DNA of 36,244 nucleotides from Clostridium sp. CCUG 7971 (GTDB taxonomy: Bacteria > Bacillota > Clostridia > Peptostreptococcales > Peptostreptococcaceae). Below, one piece after another: positions 7,758-17,173 of this stretch. The translations under genes and the position numbers were made by a program. The notes below the pieces were generated by a model, which did no database searches, was not told the DNA's origin, and was given only the letters and a program-made list of their open reading frames with translations. The stretch is from the NCBI RefSeq assembly GCF_017590215.1, contig NZ_JAFFPK010000014.1, positions 1-36,244 of the forward strand, read 5' to 3'. Within the stretch, counting starts at the first letter, position 1, and the number at the start of each line of letters is the position of its first letter.

Positions 7758-8984
7758 ATGAAAAGTTTACTAAATCCATATAAGGGGTTACCAAAAGAAA
7801 TATATATTTTATTTGTAGGAAAGATAGTAAACTCAATAGGAGCATTTGTACATCCACTTATGTCATTAATTCTAACGCAAAGAATAGGAATGTCGGCCTT
7901 TGAGGCTGGTCAATTTATAACAATGTTGGCTGTTTTTCAATGTCCGTGTATGATATTAGGAGGAAAGTTAGTAGATAGTATAGGACGAAGAAAGGTAATA
8001 ATAGGATTTCAGACTTTAGGAGCACTTATGTTTATAGTTTGTGGACTTATACCTATATCCACTTTAACAGCAAAAATGATGATATTATCGGCATGTTTTT
8101 ATTCAGTATCTTCACCTGCTTATGATGCATTAAACGCAGATTTAACAGATGAGTCTAATAGAAAAGAAGCATACTCGCTATTATATATGGGTACCAATAT
8201 AGGTTTTGCAATTGGGCCTATATTAGGTGGTTTTTTGTATAAAAATTACCTTCCGCTAATATTTATAGGAGATGCTATAACTACATTAGTAGCTCTTTTC
8301 TTATTTATAAAATATGTAAAAGAAACAAAACATAAAACTTGTGAAAATGAAGTGGAAGAAATAGAATTTGAAAATAGTAAAGTTTCAACTGTTAAAGTAT
8401 TCTTAAAAAGACCAATACTTATTTTATTTCCATTAATGATGATTTTATTTCAATTCGTGTATTCGGGGTGGGGATTTTCACTACCGCTACAAATGGGAGA
8501 ATTATTTGGAAATGAAGGGGCTAAGTTATATGGTTTCTTGGGAGCATTTAATGCGATTATTGTAATAACATGTACTCCTTTATTAACTAGTAAAACTAGA
8601 AAGTATAATCCTTTAAATATAATGTCTTTAGGAGGATTATGTTATGGGTTATGTTTTTTAATTTTTGGATACTCAAAGATAATGACACTATTTTTTATAG
8701 GTACACTTTCTTTAACTATAGGTGAAATATTAATAGCTATAAACAGTTCTACATTTATAGCAAATAATACACCATCTTCTCATAGAGGACGAATTAGTTC
8801 TATAATACCTATATTAATGGGATCTGGATATGCATCAGGACCAATGATAATGGGAAAAATTATTGATATAAGTGGAATGTATATGGCATGTATGATTGTA
8901 ACTATAATAGCTGTTATTGGATCAGTTGGAATGTTTTCACTAAATAAAGTAAATAATATTAATAACTCATATGAAAGAAAATAA
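7758..8984 (+). CDS. MFS transporter (drug-efflux-like)
   Basis: A 408-aa, 12-helix major facilitator. The MFS motif A is clear after helix 2: GGKLVDSIGRRKVIIG (residues about 71-86), with the basic Arg-Arg-Lys turn. A motif C-like Gly-rich helix 5 follows (NIGFAIGPILGGFL, residues 146-159), which is typical of exporters. A charged central loop (residues about 190-215) joins the two six-helix halves. GGGGGAT about 8 bases upstream supports the ATG. It is monocistronic with no regulator gene next to it. The family includes multidrug and metabolite exporters; the substrate cannot be read from sequence. Confidence 0.85.
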   Translation: MKSLLNPYKGLPKEIYILFVGKIVNSIGAFVHPLMSLILTQRIGMSAFEAGQFITMLAVFQCPCMILGGKLVDSIGRRKVIIGFQTLGALMFIVCGLIPISTLTAKMMILSACFYSVSSPAYDALNADLTDESNRKEAYSLLYMGTNIGFAIGPILGGFLYKNYLPLIFIGDAITTLVALFLFIKYVKETKHKTCENEVEEIEFENSKVSTVKVFLKRPILILFPLMMILFQFVYSGWGFSLPLQMGELFGNEGAKLYGFLGAFNAIIVITCTPLLTSKTRKYNPLNIMSLGGLCYGLCFLIFGYSKIMTLFFIGTLSLTIGEILIAINSSTFIANNTPSSHRGRISSIIPILMGSGYASGPMIMGKIIDISGMYMACMIVTIIAVIGSVGMFSLNKVNNINNSYERK

Positions 8985-8988
8985 ATAT

Positions 8989-9039
8989 AAACTAGAAAGT
9001 AGCTTATGGTTAGTATGAACTATAAGTTATTTTTAGTTT
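8989..9039 (+). terminator. Imperfect long hairpin, probable terminator of the MFS gene
   Basis: AAACTAGAAAGTAGCTTAT can pair with ATAAGTTATTTTTAGTTT, with a few wobbles or bulges and a loop of about 14 bases. The 3' arm is T-rich but there is no clean T-run after it, so termination may be weak. A second AT-rich hairpin (9104-9137) follows upstream of the next promoter. Confidence 0.45.
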
Positions 9040-9165
9040 AAGCGACATATTTGATTATATTGGAAAAAAATAGAACTTGATGTAATAATTAATATGATTA
9101 GATAAATATAATATGGGATAATCCGTATTTTATATTTAAAAAATAAAATAAGGTTCATAAAGTTG

Positions 9166-9193
9166 TTGATATATTAAATTAATATGCTATAAT
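9166..9193 (+). promoter_or_regulatory. Sigma-A promoter for the NCS2 permease gene
   Basis: TTGATA at 9166-9171 and TATAAT at 9188-9193 are separated by 16 bases, about 70 bases upstream of the coding start. I looked for a purine riboswitch in this leader and saw none of its conserved core (no CTACC or CCGTAAA pattern). Confidence 0.55.
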
Positions 9194-9264
9194 AAAAATA
9201 TAAACACGAATAATAAATATAAAAAATGATAAAAAGTATTTGTTTAGGGGAGGAAAAAGGATTT

Positions 9265-10605
9265 ATGACAAGTAAAAGTTCGGTTATTTACCAACTAGAT
9301 GGTAAGCCAAGATTAAAAGAGGCATTACCGTTAGGGATACAGCATATACTAGCAATGTTTGTTGGTAATGTAACACCACTTATAATAATATCAGGTGCTC
9401 TTAATATGAACTTAGCAGATAAAACAGCTTTAGTTCAATGTGCAATGTTTGTATCAGGTATAGCGACATTAATTCAATGTTATAAGTTAGGACCATTTGG
9501 AGCAAGACTTCCAATAGTAATGGGAACAAGTTTTGGATTTTTACCAGTAGCAACAGCAATAGGAGCTAAATATGGATATGAAGCAGTACTCGGGGCATGT
9601 CTAATAGGTGGATTAGTAGAAATAATTCTTGGAAATGGAATGAAAAAATTAAGAAAATTCTTCCCACCAGTAGTATCTGGAACTGTAGTTTTAGCAATGG
9701 GGATATCACTACTTCCAACTGGTATAAAATACTTTGCAGGTGGAGTTGGGGCACCGGATTTTGGTTCACCTTCAAATTTATTCTTAGGAACAGTAGTTTT
9801 ATTAACTGTATTATTTTTTAATCAATATACAAAAGGTATAACAAGCTTAGCGTCAATACTTATAGGACTTATAGTAGGATACATAATAGCAATACCAATG
9901 GGAAAAGTAGATTTTTCTCAATTATCAACAATATCAATGTTATCTATTCCAACACCATTTAAATTTGGAATGGAGTTTCATATAGACGCAATAGTAGCAA
10001 TGGTATGTATGTACTTGGTTTCATCTGTTGAAACCGTTGGTCATATAACAGCTATAGCATACGATGGAGTAGGACGTGAAGCAACTGATAAAGAAGTTTC
10101 AGGCGGAATAATGGCAGATGGACTTGGAAGTATGATAGCAGCAATGTTTAGTATATTACCAAATACATCTTTTGGTCAAAATGTAGGATTAATAGCTCTT
10201 ACAAAAGTTATAAATAGAAATGTTATAGCATTAGGTGCTATATTTTTAATACTAGCAGGAATATTCCCACAATTAGGGGCTGTGATATCTATAATGCCAT
10301 CAAGTGTATTAGGTGGAGCTAGTATAATGATGTTTGCTATGATAGCAGTAAGTGGTATAAAGTTAATAACAAGTGAACCATTAAACAATAGAAATAGTAC
10401 AATAGTAGCTTTAGCTATAGGAATGGGAGTTGGACTTTCATTTGTACCAGATGCTTTAGCTAGTATGCCAGAATCAATCCAACTTATATTCGGAGATTCA
10501 GGATTAGTACTTGTAGCACTTATAGCAGTTGTGCTAAATATAGTGCTACCAAAAGAAGACAAAAACATAGAAGAAAGTGGAAATCTAGAAACTCAAATAG
10601 TTTAA
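9265..10605 (+). CDS. NCS2 family xanthine/urate-type permease
   Basis: A 446-aa polytopic nucleobase:cation symporter. The NCS2 core motif is present: ETVGHITAIAYDGVGRE (about residues 256-272), then a Gly-rich helix and PNTSFGQNVGLIALTK (about residues 295-310). The QNVG version is typical of the xanthine/urate branch, whereas uracil carriers usually have ENIG-type residues, so xanthine or uric acid is the likelier substrate. A longer frame opens at 9226, but GGGGAGG at 9247-9253 is correctly placed for the ATG at 9265 and lies inside the longer frame, so I chose 9265. Single-gene unit with its own promoter and terminator, presumably serving purine salvage. Confidence 0.87.
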   Translation: MTSKSSVIYQLDGKPRLKEALPLGIQHILAMFVGNVTPLIIISGALNMNLADKTALVQCAMFVSGIATLIQCYKLGPFGARLPIVMGTSFGFLPVATAIGAKYGYEAVLGACLIGGLVEIILGNGMKKLRKFFPPVVSGTVVLAMGISLLPTGIKYFAGGVGAPDFGSPSNLFLGTVVLLTVLFFNQYTKGITSLASILIGLIVGYIIAIPMGKVDFSQLSTISMLSIPTPFKFGMEFHIDAIVAMVCMYLVSSVETVGHITAIAYDGVGREATDKEVSGGIMADGLGSMIAAMFSILPNTSFGQNVGLIALTKVINRNVIALGAIFLILAGIFPQLGAVISIMPSSVLGGASIMMFAMIAVSGIKLITSEPLNNRNSTIVALAIGMGVGLSFVPDALASMPESIQLIFGDSGLVLVALIAVVLNIVLPKEDKNIEESGNLETQIV

Positions 10606-10613
10606 TATATATA

Positions 10614-10646
10614 AAATCCTTTCATTAAAATTGAAAGGATTTTTTT
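10614..10646 (+). terminator. Rho-independent terminator after the NCS2 permease gene
   Basis: AAATCCTTTCA pairs with TGAAAGGATTT across a 7-base loop, followed by a T-run. Confidence 0.88.
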
Positions 10647-10825
10647 ATTACAAAAATAACTAAATAAATCAAATACAGGTTAAAAATCACATAATTTTGA
10701 AGGAGGATATTGCCTCTTAAAAAGGTGAGAAATTTATTATATAAGAAACTTTTTATATTTAAAAAATAAATAGTAAGAAGATTGTTAAAGGTTAGAAAAA
10801 AAGGAATAAAAAAAGAAATAAATCA

Positions 10826-10834
10826 TGTTATAAT
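10826..10834 (+). promoter_or_regulatory. Possible extended -10 promoter of the ter operon
   Basis: TG then T then TATAAT forms an extended -10 about 60 bases before the first terD gene. No good -35 hexamer is visible 17 bases upstream. The region 10650-10825 holds nothing else I can support apart from a short GAGG/CCTC inverted repeat near 10703-10716. Confidence 0.4.
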
Positions 10835-10895
10835 GTAATTAAGTTAAAATAAAAAGATTTTAAAATAAAAAGAATTTCAAGGGGTGATGTAAATT

Positions 10896-11474
10896 ATGGG
10901 CATAACATTAGCTAAAGGTCAAAAAGTAGATTTAACAAAGGGAAATCCTGGATTAAAGCATGTATTAATAGGACTTGGTTGGGACACTAACAAGTATGAT
11001 GGTGGATTTGATTTTGATTTAGATACAGCTGCATTTTTAATAGGAGAAAATGGAAAAGTTATTAGTGATTTAGACTTCGTATTCTATAATAATGCAAGTC
11101 ATACTTCAGGGTCTGTAAAACATTTAGGTGATAATAGAACTGGAGCAGGAGATGGTGATGATGAGCAAATACAAGTTGATTTATCATTAATACCAAGCAA
11201 TATAAGCAAAGTTGCTTTTACAGTAACGATACATGAAGCTCAAGAAAGAAGACAAAATTTTGGTCAAGTAAGCAACTCATATATAAGGGTAGTAGATGTT
11301 GACAAAAATGAAGAATTAATTAACTTCGAATTAGGGGAAGACTTTAGTATAGAAACTGCAGTAGTAGTAGCTGAAATATACAGACATAATGGAGAGTGGA
11401 AATTTAATGCATTAGGATCTGGATTTGAAGGTGGACTAGCTGCTTTATGTAACAACTTCGGTATAAACATATAA
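10896..11474 (+). CDS. terD: TerD family Ca2+-binding stress protein (paralogue 1)
   Basis: First of three tandem TerD paralogues, 192 aa, the usual TerD length. It begins with the family stretch [18 protein letters not shown], has the acidic motif [10 protein letters not shown] (about residues 38-47), and the hallmark [15 protein letters not shown] (about residues 78-92), whose Asp residues bind Ca2+ in known TerD structures. An [16 protein letters not shown] segment and an ending [14 protein letters not shown] are also typical. TerD proteins are cytoplasmic and act in tellurite, oxidative and phage stress responses, possibly as Ca2+-regulated scaffolds at the membrane. AGGGGTGAT upstream supports the ATG. 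First gene of a cluster that runs to 22636. Confidence 0.95.
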   Translation: MGITLAKGQKVDLTKGNPGLKHVLIGLGWDTNKYDGGFDFDLDTAAFLIGENGKVISDLDFVFYNNASHTSGSVKHLGDNRTGAGDGDDEQIQVDLSLIPSNISKVAFTVTIHEAQERRQNFGQVSNSYIRVVDVDKNEELINFELGEDFSIETAVVVAEIYRHNGEWKFNALGSGFEGGLAALCNNFGINI

Positions 11475-11504
11475 GATTATAAATTATATATAGGAGAAAT
11501 TATT

Positions 11505-12083
11505 ATGGCTATAACTTTAAAAAAAGGTCAAAAAATAGACTTAACAAAGGGGAATCCAGGACTAAAAAATCTTAAACTAGGACTAGGATGGGACACTAAT
11601 TCATTTGATAGTGGATATGACTACGATTTAGATGTTAGCGTATTTATGGTAGGTAAATCAGGAAGAGTTGAAAGAGATGAAGACTTTATATTCTACAATA
11701 ACTTAAAACATATATCAGAATCAGTTGAGCATTTAGGTGACAATAGAACTGGTGAAGGTGATGGAGATGATGAAGAAATATTAGTGTCATTAGACAAAAT
11801 ACCAAATCATATAGAAAAGATAGCTGTAACTGTAACTATTTATGAAGCTTCAGAAAGAAGACAAAACTTTGGTCAAGTAAATAACTCTTATGTTAGAGTA
11901 TTAAACGCTGACAATGAACAAGAAGTGTTAAGATATGACCTTGGAGAAGAATTCAGTATAGAAACTGCAATAACTGTATGCGAAATATATAGATATAGTG
12001 GAGAGTGGAAATTTAGTGCGGTAGGAGCTGGATTTGAAGGTGGATTAGAAGCTCTTTGTAAAAATTATGGATTAAGTGTTTAA
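11505..12083 (+). CDS. terD: TerD family Ca2+-binding stress protein (paralogue 2)
   Basis: Second TerD paralogue, also 192 aa and clearly a close duplicate of the upstream gene (same spacing of every motif). The acidic motif is [10 protein letters not shown] and the hallmark is [31 protein letters not shown] and an ending [14 protein letters not shown] match the first copy. All Ca2+-ligand positions appear kept, so both copies are probably functional. It lies 30 bases after the first copy with its own AGGAGA ribosome site. Tandem terD-like genes are common (for example yceC, yceD and yceE in Bacillus subtilis). The copies may form mixed complexes; that is inference. Confidence 0.95.
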   Translation: MAITLKKGQKIDLTKGNPGLKNLKLGLGWDTNSFDSGYDYDLDVSVFMVGKSGRVERDEDFIFYNNLKHISESVEHLGDNRTGEGDGDDEEILVSLDKIPNHIEKIAVTVTIYEASERRQNFGQVNNSYVRVLNADNEQEVLRYDLGEEFSIETAITVCEIYRYSGEWKFSAVGAGFEGGLEALCKNYGLSV

Positions 12084-12102
12084 CAATTAGGGGGAGATTA
12101 TT

Positions 12103-12732
12103 ATGTCAATAAACTTACAAAAAGGACAAAAAATAGATTTAAAAAAATCTAATCCAGGTCTAAGCTCTATAATAGTAGGATTAGGTTGGGATCCAGTAGC
12201 GCAAAGCGGAGGAGGATTATTAAAATCATTACTTGGTGGAGCAGGATCAAATATAGACTGTGATGCTTCAGTATTTATGTTAAATGAAAAAGGACAAATG
12301 AATAGTTCAAAGGATTTGGTTTATTTTGGAAACCTAAAAAGTATTTGTAAATCAGTAATACATACAGGTGATAACTTAACTGGAGATGGAGATGGAGATG
12401 ATGAACAAATACTAGTTAATTTGGATAAGGTGCCTTCTACTGTACACAAATTATTGTTTGTAGTAAATATATATAGCTGTGTGTCTAGAAAGCAACATTT
12501 TGGTATGATAAAAAATGCATATATTAGGGTTATAGATCAAGCTAATAGAAAAGAAATCGCAAAATACAATTTAACTGATGATTATTCAGAGAAAACTTCT
12601 CTTATAGTTGGAACTATATATAGGCATAATGATACATGGAAATTCTCAGCTATAGGTCAAGGAAGTAATGATACTGGCCTTAAGGATATAACACAAAACT
12701 TAGCCAGAATAGAATGTGCATATGGGGTATAA
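12103..12732 (+). CDS. TerD family protein with Gly-rich insertion (paralogue 3)
   Basis: Third TerD-like protein, 209 aa, more divergent. It keeps the start NLQKGQKIDLKKSNPGL and the hallmark [15 protein letters not shown], but has an insertion of about 14 residues (GGGLLKSLLGGAGS, about residues 30-43) just before the first acidic motif, which here reads NIDCDASVFM. The insertion is hydrophobic and Gly-rich and could contact a membrane or a partner; TerD subfamilies with such an insertion are known. The family segment that reads ERRQNFGQV in the other two copies is SRKQHFGMI here. GGGGGAG upstream gives a strong ribosome site, 19 bases after the second copy. The next gene starts 2 bases after its stop. 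Confidence 0.92.
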   Translation: MSINLQKGQKIDLKKSNPGLSSIIVGLGWDPVAQSGGGLLKSLLGGAGSNIDCDASVFMLNEKGQMNSSKDLVYFGNLKSICKSVIHTGDNLTGDGDGDDEQILVNLDKVPSTVHKLLFVVNIYSCVSRKQHFGMIKNAYIRVIDQANRKEIAKYNLTDDYSEKTSLIVGTIYRHNDTWKFSAIGQGSNDTGLKDITQNLARIECAYGV

Positions 12733-12734
12733 AA

Positions 12735-15512
12735 ATGAAGTATTATAATGTAGATCAAGAAGACGTCTTAAAAGACTTAGGCGGTGATAGTGAAAAAGGT
12801 CTTTCAAGTAGTGAAGTAAAGGCTAGAAGAGAGAAATATGGATTAAATGAATTTACTCCAAGAGAAGAAGGAAGCTTTTGGGATGATTTAAAAGAGAACC
12901 TAAGTGAACCTATGATACTTATACTAATAGCAGCAGCTGTTATAAGTGCGGTAATAGGAGAAACACATGATGCAATAGGTATAGTGTGTGCTATAGCAGT
13001 AGGTATAGGTATAGGTATGGTTACTGAAGGTAAATCTAAAAAAGCAGCAGATGCTTTATCTAAACTAACTGAAAATATAGAAGTAAAGGTACTAAGAGAT
13101 GGAGAAGTTCATCAAATATCTAAAAATGAATTAGTCCCAGGAGATATAGTTTATATTGAAACTGGAGATATGGTCCCAGCAGATGGTAGACTTATAGAAT
13201 GCATAAATTTAAAAGTAAGAGAAGATATGTTAACAGGTGAGTCTGATGATGTATCTAAAAAATCAGACATCATAATACCTATGGAAGAAGTAGAATCTAA
13301 AGGTAAGCTTATAGTACAAGAGCCAATACCAGCTAAGCAAATAAATATGGTATTTGGTGGAACATTGGTAGCTTATGGTAGAGGTACTATGGTAGTAACT
13401 TCAATAGGTGATAGTACAGAAATGGGTGAAATAGCTGGGCACTTAACAGGATCAGATGAAGAAACTCCTCTTCAAGCAAAGCTTGGGAAGCTTGGTGGAA
13501 CTATAGCTAAGATATCTTCAGCAATAGCTGGATTATTATTTTTATTTATGATTTTTCAAATGGTAAGTAAGAATGTTTTAAGCTTAGATATGTCTGGTAT
13601 TATGCCATTCTTAAACTCTATAGGACCGGCAAAAACAGCATTTACAGTGTGTGTTGCATTAATAGTTGCGGCAGTGCCAGAAGGGCTTCCAACTATGATA
13701 AATATGACTTTAGCTATAACAATGCAAAAAATGGCTAAAATTAATGCTTTAGTAACTAAAAAAGAAGCTTGTGAAACTATAGGTTCTGTATCTGTTATAT
13801 GTTCAGATAAAACTGGTACATTAACGCAAAATAGAATGACCGTAGAAGTTGCATATATAGATGGTAGATACCTAGAAGATAGTGTAGGAAATACAAATAG
13901 TTATTTTAAAGAAAATTGTATGATAAACTCTACAGCGGATATAGAACAGCATGATGGTGAAGTTAAATATTTAGGTAGCGCAACAGAGTGCGCATTATTA
14001 CTTTACAATAAAGAAATAGATTATAGATCTATAAGAAAAGAATCAAATATAGTTGCTCAAAATCAATTTACTTCTAATACTAAGAGAATGACTTCTGTAA
14101 TAGAGAAAAATAATGAATACGTACTTTTATCAAAAGGTGCACCAGAAGTACTTCTTGAACTTTGCTCATATGTACAAAAAGCTGATGGCATAGTTCCTAT
14201 AACAGATTTAATTAAAAATGAAATACTATCTGAAATTGAAAAGCTACAAGTCAAATCAATGAGAACTTTAGGATTTGCTTATAAAGAGATTTCATTAAGT
14301 GGTGAAGAAAGTGAAGCCGCTTTAACAATTGAAGCAGAAGCTATTGATATTGATGCTGAAGAAAATAACTTAGTATTTAGTGGATTTGTTGGAATAAGAG
14401 ATCCATTAAGACCTGATGTTATAGAGTCAGTATCTATTGCAAATAAAGCTGGTGTTTCTGTAAAAATGCTTACAGGAGATAATATAAATACAGCTAGAGC
14501 TATAGGGGAAGAACTAGGATTACTGAAAAATAACATGAGAGCTGTTGAGGCATCTTTTATTGATACATTAACAGATGAAGAATTAAGAAAAGAAATTCAA
14601 ACTATATCAATAGTTGCTAGAAGTAAGCCAGATAGTAAGATGAGAATAGTACAAGCTCTTCAAACTGATGGTGAAGTAGTTGCAGTTACAGGAGACGGTA
14701 TCAATGATGCTCCAGCATTATCAAAAGCTGATGTTGGTATAGCGATGGGTATATCTGGTACAGAAGTATCTAAAAACGCAGCAGATATTATCTTAACTGA
14801 TGATAGTTTCTCAACAATAGTAAAAGGAATACAATGGGGTAGAGGAATATATGATAACTTCCAAAGATTCGTTCAATTCCAATTAACGGTAAACGTAATA
14901 GCATTCTTAGTTGCCATAATATCTCAAGTTATGGGTCAAGAAATGCCATTTACAACAATACAATTATTATGGGTAAACATAATAATGGATGGACCACCAG
15001 CATTAGCATTAGGTCTAGAGCCAGTTAGAAATCACGTATTAAATAGAAAGCCAGTAAATAGAAATGCAAATATAATCTCTAAGTCTATGACATTTACTAT
15101 AGGATTAAATGCATTATTTATTACAGCTATCTTAATGATACAATCTACATTTAATGTATTAAATGCAGCACCAGATCAACAAGAAACAGTAATGTTTGCC
15201 TTATTTGCATTCAGTGCATTATTTAATTCATTTAACTGTAGAGAATTTAATGCTGATAGTATAATACCAAACTTCTTTAAAAATACTTTAGCGTTAAAGA
15301 TTATAGCTATAACAGGTATAGCTCAAATAATATTTACACAAGTATTTAAAGATTTCTTTAACTCAGTGCCTCTAGAAGTTACATTATGGATAAAAGTATT
15401 ACTAGTAGCATCAAGTGTAGTTATAGTAAATGAAATAGTTAAATTAATAATAAGAACATTCTCTCGTAAAGATAAGGGAAGGGAATTAGAATTATCTAAA
15501 CAAGAAGGATAA
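12735..15512 (+). CDS. P-type Ca2+-transporting ATPase (type II)
   Basis: A 925-aa cation pump. The N-terminal cation-ATPase domain (KGLSSSEVKARREKYGLNEF) is followed by the actuator loop LTGES, the helix-4 motif VAAVPEGLP, and the phosphorylation site DKTGTLTQN with Asp358. The P-domain hinge is VTGDGINDAPALSKADVGIAMG. Helix 6 carries NIIMDGPPALALGLEP, the Ca2+-pump version, so Ca2+ export is the best call; Mn2+ is possible. There are about ten membrane segments. The frame opens at 12714 inside the previous gene, but GGGG at 12724-12727 suits the ATG at 12735. Ter operons usually carry the membrane protein TerC; none is seen here, and this pump may be the cluster's ion-handling membrane part. 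The link with Ca2+-binding TerD proteins is suggestive. Confidence 0.92.
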   Translation: MKYYNVDQEDVLKDLGGDSEKGLSSSEVKARREKYGLNEFTPREEGSFWDDLKENLSEPMILILIAAAVISAVIGETHDAIGIVCAIAVGIGIGMVTEGKSKKAADALSKLTENIEVKVLRDGEVHQISKNELVPGDIVYIETGDMVPADGRLIECINLKVREDMLTGESDDVSKKSDIIIPMEEVESKGKLIVQEPIPAKQINMVFGGTLVAYGRGTMVVTSIGDSTEMGEIAGHLTGSDEETPLQAKLGKLGGTIAKISSAIAGLLFLFMIFQMVSKNVLSLDMSGIMPFLNSIGPAKTAFTVCVALIVAAVPEGLPTMINMTLAITMQKMAKINALVTKKEACETIGSVSVICSDKTGTLTQNRMTVEVAYIDGRYLEDSVGNTNSYFKENCMINSTADIEQHDGEVKYLGSATECALLLYNKEIDYRSIRKESNIVAQNQFTSNTKRMTSVIEKNNEYVLLSKGAPEVLLELCSYVQKADGIVPITDLIKNEILSEIEKLQVKSMRTLGFAYKEISLSGEESEAALTIEAEAIDIDAEENNLVFSGFVGIRDPLRPDVIESVSIANKAGVSVKMLTGDNINTARAIGEELGLLKNNMRAVEASFIDTLTDEELRKEIQTISIVARSKPDSKMRIVQALQTDGEVVAVTGDGINDAPALSKADVGIAMGISGTEVSKNAADIILTDDSFSTIVKGIQWGRGIYDNFQRFVQFQLTVNVIAFLVAIISQVMGQEMPFTTIQLLWVNIIMDGPPALALGLEPVRNHVLNRKPVNRNANIISKSMTFTIGLNALFITAILMIQSTFNVLNAAPDQQETVMFALFAFSALFNSFNCREFNADSIIPNFFKNTLALKIIAITGIAQIIFTQVFKDFFNSVPLEVTLWIKVLLVASSVVIVNEIVKLIIRTFSRKDKGRELELSKQEG

Positions 15513-15530
15513 AATAATTTTAAATCAATG

Positions 15531-15567
15531 GGGAGGTCTCAAAATAGGAAATATTTTGAGGCATCCC
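15531..15567 (+). other. Stem-loop between the Ca2+-ATPase and yceG genes
   Basis: CTCAAAATA pairs with TATTTTGAG around a 5-base GGAAA loop. An outer stem GGGA/TCCC and a G-C plus a wobble pair extend it, with one mismatch. It is not followed by a T-run, so it is more likely an RNA processing, stability or attenuation element inside the operon than a terminator. Confidence 0.55.
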
Positions 15568-15601
15568 TAAAAAATATATAGGGTTAAATTTGGGAGGATA
15601 A

Positions 15602-17173
15602 ATGAGTGATTCAGTAGTATTTGAAAAAATATTCTCCAGCCAATCTGATAGAGGAAACTATACACCTTTAAAAGGATATACAAGTTACTTTATTGCTAAT
15701 ATTGGAGTAGTAAGTGAAGATTTATATAATTTAGAAATTTTTAAAGCAAATTCTTTTATAGATGAAAGAATGGATATTGTTTTATTTTCACAAAGTCTTG
15801 CTAATCCTAGTGATTTTGATATGATAAATCACTTTAAAAATAGCTTATCAAATTATAGGGGAAGTATCTTTGATCTAAATATAAGTATTGTAAATGATAA
15901 AGAAGTAAACAATAGAATAAAAAAAGCATTTGATTTTATTTTAAAAGAGGAAAATCATGAGTTTACCAATGATAGAATTAAGCAAAATTTTATTGTGAAA
16001 ATTATGGCTTGGATAAAAATATATATAGGTAAGCTTAATATAAATAAATCTGAAGCTCCAAAAATTATTTTTTATGGAGAAATAAAAAAACATGAAATTT
16101 ATCTATTACTAATATTAAATTTAGCTGGATTTGATGTTTTATATCTGAATCCTAATAGTGATAGTAATATAGATATCTTAAAAAAAGAAAAATATAATGT
16201 AGGGTTTATAAACAATACAATAATAGATAATATATTAAGTTTTGAAGAAAGAGTAGAACTTGGTGAAAAGGTTGAAAAATCGTCAATAAAAAAAGCCTTT
16301 ACAATAGGAGCTGAAGCTTCTAAGAGAATAAGCGATGAGTTATTAAATGACTCTGGCTTTATAAAACCTTGGCAACTACAAGATAGGTCTATAAAGAATT
16401 TACTTCTGAGTTCTACGATTGATGAAATATCTATTTATTGGAAACAACCATTAAAGCTAAGACCGGGATTTAACTTTGATAAAAATATAGTCCAAGCACC
16501 AGTATTTTTTTCAAAAATTAATGGTGTCTATAATGATACAAAAGAATATACTAACTTTATTAATTTATTAAAAGGTTGTGATGAAGCATTTTTCATTGAG
16601 TATGATGGTAATATAAATAACTTCACAAAAGAATTTACCAAAGAAGCTTTTAGTTTATCTTTTGTACTTAACTCAGAAGGTAAAATAGATAAAAAAGCAA
16701 TATTAGATGATAAAAATTATTCTATATCGACGCTAAATGTAAATCATCAAAATATGATTTTAGATAAAATTGAAGAAGTCATAATGAGTGAAATGTTTCT
16801 AGATGGGTTAAATCGAGAAGATAGAATAAAAGGTATGTACTCAGTTTTATATATGAATAGAAGATTTGTCCATATGATAAATAACTTTGATTATTCTCTT
16901 CTAAATCCTAAGCTAATTATTTATTTAGGAAAAAGCTTAGTTTTTGACAAAGAAATTGTGTTTTTAATGATGTTACTTAGTAAGATTGGTTTTGATATAG
17001 TTATACTTACTCCTGGTGGAGAAAACTGTATTGAAAATGTAATAAATAATCAGCTTGTAGATATACACAGACTTGATAAAATGGTTTACGACTTTAAATT
17101 ATCTTCACTACAAGAAGATGAATCATTATTTAAGAAATTATTTTCAAAAAGGAGTGGATTTAAATGGGGATAA
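15602..17173 (+). CDS. yceG: YceG-like component of the Ter-associated biosynthetic module
   Basis: A 523-aa cytoplasmic protein. By size and by its place between TerD genes and TelA it corresponds to Bacillus YceG (Pfam YceG_bac, described as a putative component of a biosynthetic module). The sequence shows two similar halves: each has a Rossmann-like beta segment ending in a turn (IIFYGEIKKHEIYLLLILNL near residue 155; LIIYLGKSLVFDKEIVFLMM near residue 440) followed by a helix and a second strand (FDVLYLNPN; FDIVILTPGG). This suggests an internal duplication. I see no classical nucleotide-binding loop or catalytic signature, and its reaction is unknown. GGGAGG upstream supports the ATG. 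The stop overlaps the telA start by 10 bases. Confidence 0.8.
   Translation: MSDSVVFEKIFSSQSDRGNYTPLKGYTSYFIANIGVVSEDLYNLEIFKANSFIDERMDIVLFSQSLANPSDFDMINHFKNSLSNYRGSIFDLNISIVNDKEVNNRIKKAFDFILKEENHEFTNDRIKQNFIVKIMAWIKIYIGKLNINKSEAPKIIFYGEIKKHEIYLLLILNLAGFDVLYLNPNSDSNIDILKKEKYNVGFINNTIIDNILSFEERVELGEKVEKSSIKKAFTIGAEASKRISDELLNDSGFIKPWQLQDRSIKNLLLSSTIDEISIYWKQPLKLRPGFNFDKNIVQAPVFFSKINGVYNDTKEYTNFINLLKGCDEAFFIEYDGNINNFTKEFTKEAFSLSFVLNSEGKIDKKAILDDKNYSISTLNVNHQNMILDKIEEVIMSEMFLDGLNREDRIKGMYSVLYMNRRFVHMINNFDYSLLNPKLIIYLGKSLVFDKEIVFLMMLLSKIGFDIVILTPGGENCIENVINNQLVDIHRLDKMVYDFKLSSLQEDESLFKKLFSKRSGFKWG

Noticed and set aside
8985-9264. Purine riboswitch ahead of the xanthine/urate-type permease
   Set aside because: The function made one likely, but the conserved three-way junction core is absent; only a promoter and AT-rich hairpins are seen.
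10176-10568. - strand open frame (130 codons) inside the NCS2 permease gene
   Set aside because: It is antisense to conserved transporter helices; composition reflects the opposite strand of hydrophobic codons.
12714-12734. Upstream ATG for the Ca2+ ATPase inside the third terD gene
   Set aside because: It lacks a ribosome site; GGGG at 12724-12727 fits the ATG at 12735, where the family N-terminus begins.
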